DNA from: Nitrospirales bacterium
GTDB taxonomy: Bacteria > Nitrospirota > Nitrospiria > Nitrospirales > UBA8639
DNA length: 64,000 nt
Direction: 5' to 3'
Assembly: GCA_022828225.1 (NCBI GenBank)
Contig: JAJEJG010000008.1
Location: forward strand, 62,001 to 126,000
Part shown: one piece after another, positions 45,208 through 53,081 of the stretch
Numbering within the stretch: position 1 is the first letter of the stretch
Layout: the number at the start of each line of letters is the position of its first letter
Program-made: the position numbers and the translations under genes
Notes under the pieces: model-generated
What the model was told of the DNA's origin: nothing
The model's database searches: none
Seen by the model: the letters and a program-made list of their open reading frames with translations, nothing else

Positions 45208-46106
45208 AACAAAAACAACTATTAAAAGCCATTGCAGGAGCCCCTGATCGCCCTCTTATCATTGGAGATTTACAAGTCCAGTGCTACGTCTTGGAAGATG
45301 AAACACGAGTCATAACACAGGATGGGTTTCTTCGAGCCATTGGGCGATCAGGGAAGCCCGCCGTAGGGAGAGGATCTGAGTTCGAAAAGGTCGCCCCTTT
45401 TCTAGCGTTAGACAACCTAAAACCCTATATTTCCAAGGAGTTAGAGTCTTCGACATACCCCATCCTTTTTAGTGCTCCTGGTGTTCCTAAGGCCTGGGGA
45501 TATAGGGCAGAGTTATTGCCGCAGGTTTGTGACGTTTATCTCGCAGCAAATGACGATGGGGCATTATTGAAAACGCAAGAAAAATTTGCCAAGGCTTGCT
45601 ACATCCTCATGCGCGGCTTGGCTAAGGTTGGCATTATTGCTCTCGTAGATGAAGCCACAGGGTACCAAGAGGTTAGGGAGCAGCGAGCTCTTGCCACGAT
45701 CCTTGAAAAATTCATTGCAAAAGAATTACAGCCATGGACGCGGACATTCCCGTATGATTTTTATAGAGAAATTTTCAGGCTAAAGAGGTGGCCGGGACCT
45801 GACGGGTTTAAGAAAAAGCCAATAATAATTGGTCGTTACACAAACGATATTGTCTATGATCGATTGGGACCTGGAATCCTTGACGAGTTAAAGAGAATTA
45901 ATCCCATTCTTCCAAGCGGTGGACGAAAAAGTCATCACCACCGTTGGTTTACTCCTGATATCGGACATCCAAAACTGAAAGAACACTTAGCCGCAGTCGT
46001 TGCGCTAATGAGGGCTTCTTCAAACTGGGAAGGATTTATGAGAAATTTGCGAAGAGCCTTTCCAAAGCCAACCGAACAGGTTCCTATGCCATTAGGTGAT
46101 GATTGA
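45204..46106 (+). CDS. P63C-domain protein encoded in the transposon
   Basis: The 300-aa protein carries a C-terminal P63C domain (about 150-270: LVDEATGYQEVREQRAL, ELQPWTRTFPYDFYREIFRL, then GRKSHHHRWFTPDIGHP). The domain has no settled function and is found in phage and mobile DNA. Its ATG overlaps the transposase stop, so both come from one message and it may serve transposition or its control. Confidence 0.8.
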   Translation: MKQKQLLKAIAGAPDRPLIIGDLQVQCYVLEDETRVITQDGFLRAIGRSGKPAVGRGSEFEKVAPFLALDNLKPYISKELESSTYPILFSAPGVPKAWGYRAELLPQVCDVYLAANDDGALLKTQEKFAKACYILMRGLAKVGIIALVDEATGYQEVREQRALATILEKFIAKELQPWTRTFPYDFYREIFRLKRWPGPDGFKKKPIIIGRYTNDIVYDRLGPGILDELKRINPILPSGGRKSHHHRWFTPDIGHPKLKEHLAAVVALMRASSNWEGFMRNLRRAFPKPTEQVPMPLGDD

Positions 46107-46113
46107 TGTTCAA

Positions 46114-46512
46114 TTAGTTTTTCTTCTTCTGCTGCTTTGGGAATAAATAAGTAACAACTATTCCAAACAAGCCAAGTAGATTAATGGTCGTTGTGGTAAT
46201 TAGGGCAAGCAGAACATTTTCTGAAAGTTTGAAATTATTCAGAGCATCTCCACGGACCATGATTTTAATATTGAAACCCTGAAAAAGGACAACCGCAACG
46301 ATAAAGATCACCCACCATACCATCAAAAGAAATAGATTATGAGCATATTTTTTGCGTTCATCAAGGTCTTGCCGGAGCTTCTCATTTTCCAGCCTTCTTC
46401 TTTCATTCTCAATGTCATCTTCTTCGATTCGCTGAGAAACAAGGGAGGCGACTTCTGCCGCCACCTGATCTTCAATCTGCCGAGGCGGTCTAATCCGTCG
46501 TCTAATCGTCAT
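46114..46512 (-). CDS. Two-helix membrane protein, candidate toxin of a Panacea pair
   Basis: The 132-aa protein has a charged coiled-coil-like N terminus (Arg/Glu-rich, residues about 10-58) followed by two transmembrane segments (about 59-80 and 100-123) and a Lys-rich end. Its start overlaps the antitoxin-like gene by 11 nt. Panacea-domain antitoxins neutralise many unrelated toxins, some of them membrane-active, so a toxin role is likely but untested. Confidence 0.65.
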   Translation of the reverse strand: MTIRRRIRPPRQIEDQVAAEVASLVSQRIEEDDIENERRRLENEKLRQDLDERKKYAHNLFLLMVWWVIFIVAVVLFQGFNIKIMVRGDALNNFKLSENVLLALITTTTINLLGLFGIVVTYLFPKQQKKKN

Positions 46513-47008
46513 CTGAGTCTTCGTCGGCTAGCCGCTCATAATACTTTTTAATGTCATAATCATCGATCACATCTTTAGATTGTTTCCATGCGTTTCTCCA
46601 TGGCGTACCTTTCTGATGCGTTAAGTTAGAGAGTTCCATGGGACTATAATGTTTATAGGCTTCCCACACACCTTCGATCACATCAATGGCCTTTTCGTCT
46701 TCCCCTATTTCTGGCTCAAAGTCTTCGACCTGATAGGTATCATCAAATCCTACTTTTTTCAGAATTGTTCCCCTGCTTGTAATCGGTTGATTTCCAAAGC
46801 GTTTAAATTCTCGATAGACCTCTTCAATTACAGGCCCCCATTGCCAAGCCTGAACACGCTCAAATATTAACGGCTCTTCATTGATACAGAGATTCCAACC
46901 ATGAGCAATGTACACGAGCTTTTGAAGCTTAAGAGGGGTAATTACTTCGCCGTCTTTATCGGCAAGATCGAGAATGTAATTTGCGACAGCAAGAGCTCGA
47001 TGAGTCAT
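46502..47008 (-). CDS. Panacea (DUF4065/SocA-like) antitoxin-type protein
   Basis: The 168-aa protein starts with the family core: ANYILDLADKDGEVITPLKLQKLVYIAHGW, then QAWQWGPVIEEVYREFKRFG, and ends in an acidic tail. This domain (DUF4065) defines the PanAT antitoxins and SocA. It lies just inside the right transposon end and overlaps its partner. Confidence 0.88.
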   Translation of the reverse strand: MTHRALAVANYILDLADKDGEVITPLKLQKLVYIAHGWNLCINEEPLIFERVQAWQWGPVIEEVYREFKRFGNQPITSRGTILKKVGFDDTYQVEDFEPEIGEDEKAIDVIEGVWEAYKHYSPMELSNLTHQKGTPWRNAWKQSKDVIDDYDIKKYYERLADEDSDDD

Positions 47009-47323
47009 AATGGATCTCTTTCGGGGCTAAAAATTATATAGAAACCCTCCAGCATTTTACATCAACACCTTAAACTAGGAAATTGCGAGGAAATCCAGCG
47101 TCGTCCCTGCTTTTCCTGTCATCCGCATGAACGCAGGAATGAGGCCATTTACCAAACCGCAGATAGCTGAAAAATCCGAGCTGGCACATACGGCAAGGGT
47201 TAGGATAGATTGAGATAGTTGAGACTCACTCGATTGTACTGTATATGGCAGACAGGCGAGCCAATCAGTGAGCTGCAAAAGCGTAAATTTTGTCTGGCGG
47301 CAATTGGCCCACAAACTTACACC

Positions 47324-48313
47324 GTGAAACGAAACGAATTTCTTCAGAAACTCGGGCGAGTGAAATTCTGGCGCACACAGGGGGAGCGTGCGCCTCATAA
47401 ACCGCTGCTGGTTCTGCTTGCACTTGCGCGAGTCGCTCAGGGAAGAGAGCGCTTGGCTCGCTACAAAGATGACATCGCACCCCTACTGACCGATCTGTTG
47501 AAGCGCTTCGGACCGCCCCGCAAAGCAATTCATCCTGAGTATCCATTCAGCCGACTGAGCAAGGATGGGTTGTGGGAAATCCCAGGGGGAAAATCACTGC
47601 CAGCCACGAAGCAAGGAGACTTACATAAGAGTGAGCTCATCAAACATAATGCGAAGGGCGGTTTCCCCAAACCAATCTATGATCTTCTTCGCTCTGATTC
47701 AGGGCTTGTGCAACAGGCTGCCCAAGCGCTTCTATATGAACATTTTCCCTATTCATTACACGACGACATCCGTGCCGCCACCGGCTTTCCTTCAGAATTT
47801 CTGATGTGGGACTCTCCAGGCCTTCCCTACGCCCTGACGGCAAAGCAAATATACATCCGCAAGCGTGATCCAGATTTTCGCCACAGCGTCTTAGACGCGT
47901 ACGAGTACCGTTGCGCCGTGTGCAGCTTTGATCTTCGTTTGGAAGATGAACTCTTGGGATTGGAGGCTGCCCACATCAAATGGCACTCGCATGGTGGCCC
48001 TGATGAGGTTCCAAACGGATTGGCGCTGTGCATGATGCACCACAAGGCGCTTGACCGTGGTGCCCTCGGCTTGGAGCAAACTGACGACGGCTTTAAGGTG
48101 GTCATTTCTGACAATGTTCGCGGTAATAGGGATGCGACACGATGGTTCTGGGATTGTCATAAGAGACTGCTTCGACATCCTGTGAGTAGTGCGTCCAAGC
48201 CGAGAATCGAATATGTGCGATGGCATACTAGCCAAGTCTTCCGTAAGCCCCCGTGCGATGCACAAAACCAGCCGATTCGGGGTAGCGCATCAAAACAGAC
48301 AGGAGCTGGCTAA
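47324..48313 (+). CDS. HNH endonuclease resembling phosphorothioated-DNA-dependent restriction enzymes
   Basis: About 329 aa. The N-terminal half has the RAPHKPLLVLLAL and FGPPRKAIHPEYPFSRLSKDGLWE blocks of the sulfur-binding domain found in type IV enzymes that cut phosphorothioate DNA. The C-terminal half is an HNH nuclease (YRCAVCSFDLRL, LEAAHIKWHSHGGPDEVPNGLALC, HHKALDRG). It would cut incoming DNA carrying Dnd modification; no dnd genes are in the window. The start is uncertain: the GTG at 47324 fits the family length; a TTG at 47219 is in frame. The transposon lies 135-240 bp upstream and may affect its expression. Confidence 0.8.
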   Translation: MKRNEFLQKLGRVKFWRTQGERAPHKPLLVLLALARVAQGRERLARYKDDIAPLLTDLLKRFGPPRKAIHPEYPFSRLSKDGLWEIPGGKSLPATKQGDLHKSELIKHNAKGGFPKPIYDLLRSDSGLVQQAAQALLYEHFPYSLHDDIRAATGFPSEFLMWDSPGLPYALTAKQIYIRKRDPDFRHSVLDAYEYRCAVCSFDLRLEDELLGLEAAHIKWHSHGGPDEVPNGLALCMMHHKALDRGALGLEQTDDGFKVVISDNVRGNRDATRWFWDCHKRLLRHPVSSASKPRIEYVRWHTSQVFRKPPCDAQNQPIRGSASKQTGAG

Positions 48314-48482
48314 CTATTGGGATTGCAACGGCAGTAAGAAGTTCAGAACCAGCCAGCACTGATTTTGTCCTATTTCCTTTCGTCTCTCTGATCTTTTTCC
48401 TATCACTTTAACCTTTTTAAGCTATAAGTTATGATGATATTTTACCGACTGCTGGTCTAGCCTTAAAAGGAATGGTGGTCAT

Positions 48483-49268
48483 ATGGCGCACAAAATCATT
48501 CTTAATTTAAAAGGAGATTTTATCCCCATAGAGAGATTCGCTCAGGCTGTTTCCCAATTACAAGACATTCTTGCTGAACTAGATGTATCGATTTCCGGCA
48601 AAGAGCGGGTGCAGTGGTGTGTAAATCGACTAAGAAGAGGTAGCGCAATTCTTGAAGCTGTTCCAAGGGTAACTAAAGAAACAGAATATGATCGTAGCGA
48701 TGACATTATTACATCTTTTGTTAAAGGCATAAAGGAAATCCAAAAAGGCGCAGTGAGACCTGAATATTTTTCGGATGAAGTTTTGGATTCTACAAAAAAA
48801 TTAGTCAACATCAAGGATCAAGACATTGAAACCATTTCGGTAACGGGCTCTATCAACGGACGATCGCCAAGACCAGTTCATTTGACTCTTAAAGTAATCT
48901 CCCATATCAATCAGGTCTTGGGTCCGCAATATCATTTCATTGGTTCTGTAGAGGGGAAACTGGAAACAATCTCTATTCACAAAATTCCTCGCGTTACGAT
49001 TTATCACAGCAGGACCAATAAACCAATAAGATGCAAGTTTTCTGACCAACAATTAGATGATATTAAGGTCGCTCTAGGTAAAAGAGTTGTAGTTTCTGGA
49101 ATCGTGTTTTGCAATGCGCAGGGAGATCCTATTCGCGTGAACCTTGAACACCTTAGAATTTTAGGAAAAGAACCCTTGCCAACAACTGAAGAGCTTAGCG
49201 GCTATTTAGACTTTTCCAGCGGAGACATAACTACCGGAGAATTGATAAGGAGCATGCGAGGTGGGTAA
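48483..49268 (+). CDS. Unrecognised 261-aa partner of a PIN protein
   Basis: A soluble, mixed alpha/beta protein without known motif: an early LKGDFIPIERFAQAVSQLQ helix, a central SVTGSINGRSPRPVHLTLKV region and an acidic C terminus. Base composition is AT-rich. It overlaps the following PIN gene by 8 nt, so the pair is co-translated like a toxin-antitoxin module, although it is about three times the size of a usual VapB antitoxin. Confidence 0.65.
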   Translation: MAHKIILNLKGDFIPIERFAQAVSQLQDILAELDVSISGKERVQWCVNRLRRGSAILEAVPRVTKETEYDRSDDIITSFVKGIKEIQKGAVRPEYFSDEVLDSTKKLVNIKDQDIETISVTGSINGRSPRPVHLTLKVISHINQVLGPQYHFIGSVEGKLETISIHKIPRVTIYHSRTNKPIRCKFSDQQLDDIKVALGKRVVVSGIVFCNAQGDPIRVNLEHLRILGKEPLPTTEELSGYLDFSSGDITTGELIRSMRGG

Positions 49269-49755
49269 TCTATATGTAAAACCTTACCTTGACTCTAGTG
49301 TGTTCCTTGGTTGGGTTAAGAATCCTCCAGAAGTTGTTAATGGCATTAACCGTCAGGATGTAGGAAGGCATGTAATATCTTTGGCCGAAAACGGCAAATA
49401 TGACATTTACACTTCAACTTTTACTTTAGCTGAAGTCCATAAGTTGCGGGCTGGTCCAGTTACAGATAATGAGCAAAACGACTTACTTTTAAAGTATTTT
49501 GAACATTCATTTATTCAACTTATTGAAGTAGACCGTCTAATTGGAGAGCACGCCAACCGACTTTGCAGACAATTCAATATTTATCCTCCCGATGCAGTTC
49601 ATATGGCCTGCGCTATCAGAGCAGGTTGTGATGTACTTTTAGCTTGGGATGGAAGGTTTTCAAAGGCTTCCTATTCTGGGTTAAGAATTGAAGAGCCTGA
49701 TATTTTAGGGCAACAACCTTTACCCTTACCCTCAGAGGAACTCCTAGAACCTTAA
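49261..49755 (+). CDS. PIN-domain protein
   Basis: The 164-aa protein has D11 in YLDSSVFLGW, E of TLAEVHKL, D of PPDAVHMACAIRAG and D of LLAWDGRF, the four acidic positions of a PIN ribonuclease. It starts with GTG inside the upstream gene. AT-rich composition matches its partner and suggests recent gain. Confidence 0.8.
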   Translation: MGNLYVKPYLDSSVFLGWVKNPPEVVNGINRQDVGRHVISLAENGKYDIYTSTFTLAEVHKLRAGPVTDNEQNDLLLKYFEHSFIQLIEVDRLIGEHANRLCRQFNIYPPDAVHMACAIRAGCDVLLAWDGRFSKASYSGLRIEEPDILGQQPLPLPSEELLEP

Positions 49756-49830
49756 AAAGAAACAAAGGGGAACTTAAAGGAGATTGATACAGACCACATT
49801 AGATGCGAAATTTGGTGGTGGATCTCACCA

Positions 49831-49859
49831 GGTAAATTCATTTTCTTAGTGAATTTACC
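49831..49859. other. Perfect hairpin before the tRNA-like gene
   Basis: GGTAAATTCA and TGAATTTACC form a 10-bp stem with a 9-nt loop, 2 bp upstream of the tRNA-like sequence. It has no T-run, so it is not a typical terminator; it may be an element end or a processing signal. Confidence 0.5.
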
Positions 49860-49861
49860 AT

Positions 49862-49945
49862 GAGGGTGTGGCGGAACTGGTAGACGCGCTAGCTTGGCAA
49901 GCTAGTGGCCGAAAGGTCGTGTGGGGTCGAGTCCCACCACCTGAT
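49862..49945 (+). tRNA. Leu-type tRNA-like gene with GGC anticodon, possibly degenerate
   Basis: The D-arm (TGGCGGAACTGGTAGACGC), long variable arm and T-arm (GTGGG, loop GTCGAGT, CCCAC) are those of a leucine tRNA. The anticodon loop is TTGGCAA on a five-pair CTAGC/GCTAG stem, giving anticodon GGC, which reads alanine codons. The outer two pairs of the acceptor stem (G1, A2 against G71, A72) do not match and no CCA follows. It is either a decayed tRNA or an unusual chimeric one. Confidence 0.6.
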
Positions 49946-50100
49946 TTCGTATTTAGGCCTTATCGTGATCTCCCTAATACCTGCCGATAGGGGATAAATA
50001 CCTAATTTGATTCTTCTGCCTGTTTTCAGCATTTGGTAATCAACGCAAGGTTGGGCTATAGTAGAGAATGCAGATCAGCAATGTGCCAACTCAAAACAAA

Positions 50101-50452
50101 GGGGGTGACTGGCTTCGACGGGGATCAGGAGGTCAACGGTGCGTGTCGAGCTCTCGGAGTCTCGTTAAACCTTCGGGAACCTTATAATTGCCAACCAAGA
50201 ATTGGCTCTCGCAGCTTAATTGACTGCGACGTCTCCCCATTCTTTGTCTGCGGGCATGGATGAGGCGCCACTTCAGCAGGCTGGTCCAATGTTGGTGCTC
50301 AGCAACGGCGGATGAGACTTTTCTGGGCTAGCGAACGCTCTAAGCCGGTCAGTGGGCGTGGGCGGTTGCGAATCCTAAAACATTGACTACGCACGTAGGA
50401 CCGTTGTGCTGAATATCTTCGGACGCGGGTTCAACTCCCGCCACCTCCACCA
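50101..50452 (+). ncRNA. ssrA: Transfer-messenger RNA
   Basis: The 5' end GGGGGTGACTGGCTTCGACG and 3' end ...TTCAACTCCCGCCACCTCCACCA pattern form the tRNA-like domain; the seven acceptor pairs match with one G-U. The tag frame at 50190-50219 reads ANQELALAA followed by TAA, a normal proteolysis tag. tmRNA with SmpB rescues stalled ribosomes. Genomic islands often insert at the 3' end of ssrA; here the accessory DNA lies on its 5' side. Confidence 0.97.
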
Positions 50453-50456
50453 TACG

Positions 50457-50490
50457 GGCCTCTGGATTATTTGATTCAGAGGCCTTTTTT
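50457..50490 (+). terminator. Rho-independent terminator of ssrA
   Basis: GGCCTCTG and CAGAGGCC form an 8-bp stem followed directly by six T residues, 4 bp after the CCA end. Confidence 0.85.
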
Positions 50491-50560
50491 GTTGAAAGTT
50501 GATGGGTGCGCTCATTCGTTGACGGCCTGAGTCGCGCGACGAAAAAGACAAAAAGCAAAG

Positions 50561-50745
50561 ACACTGGATTCCCGATTACTAATGTCGGGAATGACAGGAA
50601 AAGAAATGACACAAAGACAAAGACGCTGAATCCTCGATTAAAATAGCCTGTCCTTGACGTTAGTAATCGAGGCTCGAGGATGACAGAAGGAAAGAAAAGG
50701 CAAACAGCAAAGACACTGGATTCCCGATCTGGTCGGGAATGACGG
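50561..50745. repeat. Cluster of four REP-type palindromes
   Basis: Four units of the TCCCGA/TCGGGA and TCGAGGAT hairpin family stand in tandem with GACA(C/A)TGGATTC linkers. It fills most of the 317-bp gap between ssrA and the permease gene. Confidence 0.8.
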
Positions 50746-50769
50746 CAGGGAAGGAGAAGAAGAAGCACC

Positions 50770-52521
50770 ATGACTACCGACGAGGCCGGACTGCGCAAGG
50801 GCATTCGCTACCAGCCGGATGAAACGCCGCCGGTGCCGCTCGCCTTCGGGCTTGGGCTGCAACTCGTGGTGCTCTGCGTCGCCGGTATCGTCCTGACCCC
50901 GGCGATCGTGATCCGGGCGGCCGGCGGGAGCGAAGCCTTCCTGTCATGGGCCGTGTTTGCCGCGATCCTGGTCAGCGGTACAACCACGCTGATCCAGGCC
51001 GTCCGGTTCGGCCGGTTCGGTGCGGGATACGTCCTGCTGATGGGCACCTCCGGGGCCTTCATCGCGGTCTGCGTCGCGGCGATCGCCCAAGGCGGGCCGG
51101 CGATGCTCGCCACCCTGGTGGTCATCTCCTCGCTCTTCCAGTTCATCTTTTCCACGTGGCTGTCGCTGTTCAGGCGCATCCTGACCCCGGCCGTGGCCGG
51201 CACGGTCATCATGCTGGTGGCGGTCACGGTGATGCCGATCATCTTCAACATGCTGAAGGCCGTCCCGGACGGCGTCCCCGCATCGGCCGCTCCAGTCAGC
51301 GCCCTTGTCACGATGCTCGTCATCGTCGTGATCGCGCTGAAGGCGACGGGCACGTTGCGGCTCTGGGCGCCGGTTATCGGCGTGGTCGTGGGTTCGGTGG
51401 TGGCCGCGTTTTTTGGTCTTTACGACGTGGACCGCGTGGCCGAGGCGTCATGGATCGGACTGCCGGACGGCGCATGGCCGGGCTTCGACCTGGAATTCGG
51501 ACCGGTGTTCTGGGGGCTGCTGCCGGCGTTCGTGTTCGTGACCCTGGTAGGCGCCATCGAAACCGTGGGCGACGCCGTCGCCATCCAGCGCATAGCCTGG
51601 CGCCGTCCCCGGGCCGTGGATTTCCGCGCGGTGCAGGGGGCGGTGGCCGCAGACGGCGTGGGCAACCTGCTGTCCGGTCTCGCGGGGACCGTGCCGAACA
51701 CGACCTATTCCACGAGCGTGTCCGTCGCCGAACTCACCGGCGTCGGCGCCCGTCGCGTGGGCGTGGCCGTGGGGCTCCTGTTCCTCGCGATGGCATTCTT
51801 CCCCAAGGTGTTGGCCGTGATCCTGGCGATCCCGGGTCCCGTCGCCTCGGCCTATCTCACCGTGTTGCTGTCGATGCTCTTCGTGGTCGGCATGCGGGTG
51901 GTCTTCCAGGACGGGATCGACTACCGCAAAGGTTTGGTCTGCGGCGTCTCGTTCTGGATCGGCGTCGGGTTCCAGAACGGCGTGATCTTCCCCGAATACT
52001 TCGCGGAGTTCGCCGGCGGCCTGCTTCAGAACGGCATGACGGCCGGCGGGCTCGTGGCCATCCTGATGACCCTGTTCGTGGAACTGACGGGCTCCCGGCG
52101 CAGCCGGATCCAGATCGCGTTCGACGTGTCGTCCCTGCCGCAGATCAGCGAATTTCTGCGCGCCTTCGCCTCCCGCATGGGGTGGGACGCGGCGATGGCC
52201 GACCGTCTCGACGCCGTGGGCGAGGAGGGGTTGCTGACGCTGCTGCAGGACAAGAGCGAAGCCGAGCGCGGACAACGGCGCCTGCTGCTCATTGCGTACG
52301 AGGAAGACGGCGGGGCGCATCTCGAATTCATAGCCGCCACCGGCGAGGAAAACCTTCAGGACCGGATGGCGCTACTGGGCGCACAAACCTCGGGGGAGTT
52401 AGTCGAGATCGAACAGGAAGTCTCGCTCCGGCTGCTGCGGCACTTGGCGTCCTCGGTGCGCCACCAGCAATACTATGACACGGACATCGTGACCGTCCGC
52501 GTGGACAGACCTTCCGCCTGA
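50770..52521 (+). CDS. NCS2-family (uracil/xanthine) permease with a cytoplasmic C-terminal domain
   Basis: The 583-aa protein has 12-14 transmembrane helices and NCS2 features such as GFVTLVGAIETVGDAVAIQRIAW-type and SGLAGTVPNTTYSTSV blocks (the proline-containing NTTYS helix break). A C-terminal domain of about 130 residues follows (RIQIAFDVSSLPQISEFLRAF onward), resembling anti-sigma-factor/HATPase-like regulatory domains. It probably imports a nucleobase with protons; the tail may regulate transport. Confidence 0.85.
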   Translation: MTTDEAGLRKGIRYQPDETPPVPLAFGLGLQLVVLCVAGIVLTPAIVIRAAGGSEAFLSWAVFAAILVSGTTTLIQAVRFGRFGAGYVLLMGTSGAFIAVCVAAIAQGGPAMLATLVVISSLFQFIFSTWLSLFRRILTPAVAGTVIMLVAVTVMPIIFNMLKAVPDGVPASAAPVSALVTMLVIVVIALKATGTLRLWAPVIGVVVGSVVAAFFGLYDVDRVAEASWIGLPDGAWPGFDLEFGPVFWGLLPAFVFVTLVGAIETVGDAVAIQRIAWRRPRAVDFRAVQGAVAADGVGNLLSGLAGTVPNTTYSTSVSVAELTGVGARRVGVAVGLLFLAMAFFPKVLAVILAIPGPVASAYLTVLLSMLFVVGMRVVFQDGIDYRKGLVCGVSFWIGVGFQNGVIFPEYFAEFAGGLLQNGMTAGGLVAILMTLFVELTGSRRSRIQIAFDVSSLPQISEFLRAFASRMGWDAAMADRLDAVGEEGLLTLLQDKSEAERGQRRLLLIAYEEDGGAHLEFIAATGEENLQDRMALLGAQTSGELVEIEQEVSLRLLRHLASSVRHQQYYDTDIVTVRVDRPSA

Positions 52522-52534
52522 AACACGCCGCCCC

Positions 52535-52894
52535 CTAGCTCTCCATCATTTCCAGGCGGGCGTCGAACTCGTGGCCGCAGGACACACAGCGGATGCAATC
52601 GGATTCGACCATGGGTTCGTCGTCGCGAATCCCCATGCCGCCGCAATCCGGGCAGCGAGACAGGTGCAGGACTTCGTCTTTGAGGTTTTCGTACCGCGTG
52701 CCCCGCAGGCAATAGACGGGTTCGCCGTCGATCAGCCAAGGTTGGCATGACTTATCCACCACCGGGAGGGTGATGTAATGGTGATCGACGTAGTCCCGAA
52801 CCGCGTCATGGGTCGTGAGCCCGTCCTTGAGCAACTTCCCGGTCCTGGCATCGTAGATGGCTCCATCCTTGATAATGGCTTTGGTCGGTCCCAT
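52535..52894 (-). CDS. Zinc-finger hypothetical protein
   Basis: The 119-aa protein has a C-terminal zinc ribbon with two CXXC pairs (CPDC and, 18 residues later, CVSC) after a domain with an HHYITLPVVDKSCQPWL segment. The ATG has a strong AAGGAGG site. It may be a nucleic-acid-binding protein; no function is assigned. Confidence 0.75.
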   Translation of the reverse strand: MGPTKAIIKDGAIYDARTGKLLKDGLTTHDAVRDYVDHHYITLPVVDKSCQPWLIDGEPVYCLRGTRYENLKDEVLHLSRCPDCGGMGIRDDEPMVESDCIRCVSCGHEFDARLEMMES

Positions 52895-52922
52895 GTGACA
52901 CCTCCTTGGAGTAAAGGGTCGA

Positions 52923-53081
52923 TCAGGGCTTTATGAGTACGACTTTGCCGTCCTTCCAAACGCAGATCGGTGTGTTATGCATACGCGCGGTTTTCCGGGC
53001 GACTTTAGCGGCCCGACGCAAGGCTCGCCCAACAGCACGCGACAACGCTTGCGTCTCTTTTTGGGCCTTCTTAGGTTTCAT
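52923..53081 (-). CDS. 52-aa basic protein downstream of zeta-like kinase, probable antitoxin
   Basis: A short gene beginning ATG AAA CCT AAG, whose ATG overlaps the stop of the kinase gene (ATGA). The product is very basic, with an Arg/Lys/Ala helix (about residues 14-33) and a C-terminal MHNTPICVWKDGKVVLIKP block. The same C-terminal pattern (TPIxVWxDGKVVxIxP) is what I expect from small proteins paired with zeta-like ATPases. Order is toxin first, partner second. Confidence 0.72.
   Translation of the reverse strand: MKPKKAQKETQALSRAVGRALRRAAKVARKTARMHNTPICVWKDGKVVLIKP

Larger units (their letters stand above)
44255..47084. mobile_element. IS1595-family transposon with passenger genes
   Basis: Perfect 18-bp inverted repeats (AATTTCCTAGTTTAAGGT at 44255-44272 and its complement at 47067-47084) bound 2.83 kb. 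Inside are the transposase, a coupled P63C gene and, on the other strand, a Panacea/membrane-protein pair. The 8-mer GAAATCCA occurs just outside both ends (44246-44253 and 47090-47097); 8 bp is the usual target duplication of this family, although a few bases separate the right copy from the repeat. Confidence 0.82.

Noticed and set aside
50946-52478. A 510-codon open frame overlapping the NCS2 permease on the same strand
   Set aside because: It is the +1 shadow of a GC-rich gene: Arg/Gly/Pro-rich, no domain, while the permease frame has clear transmembrane helices.
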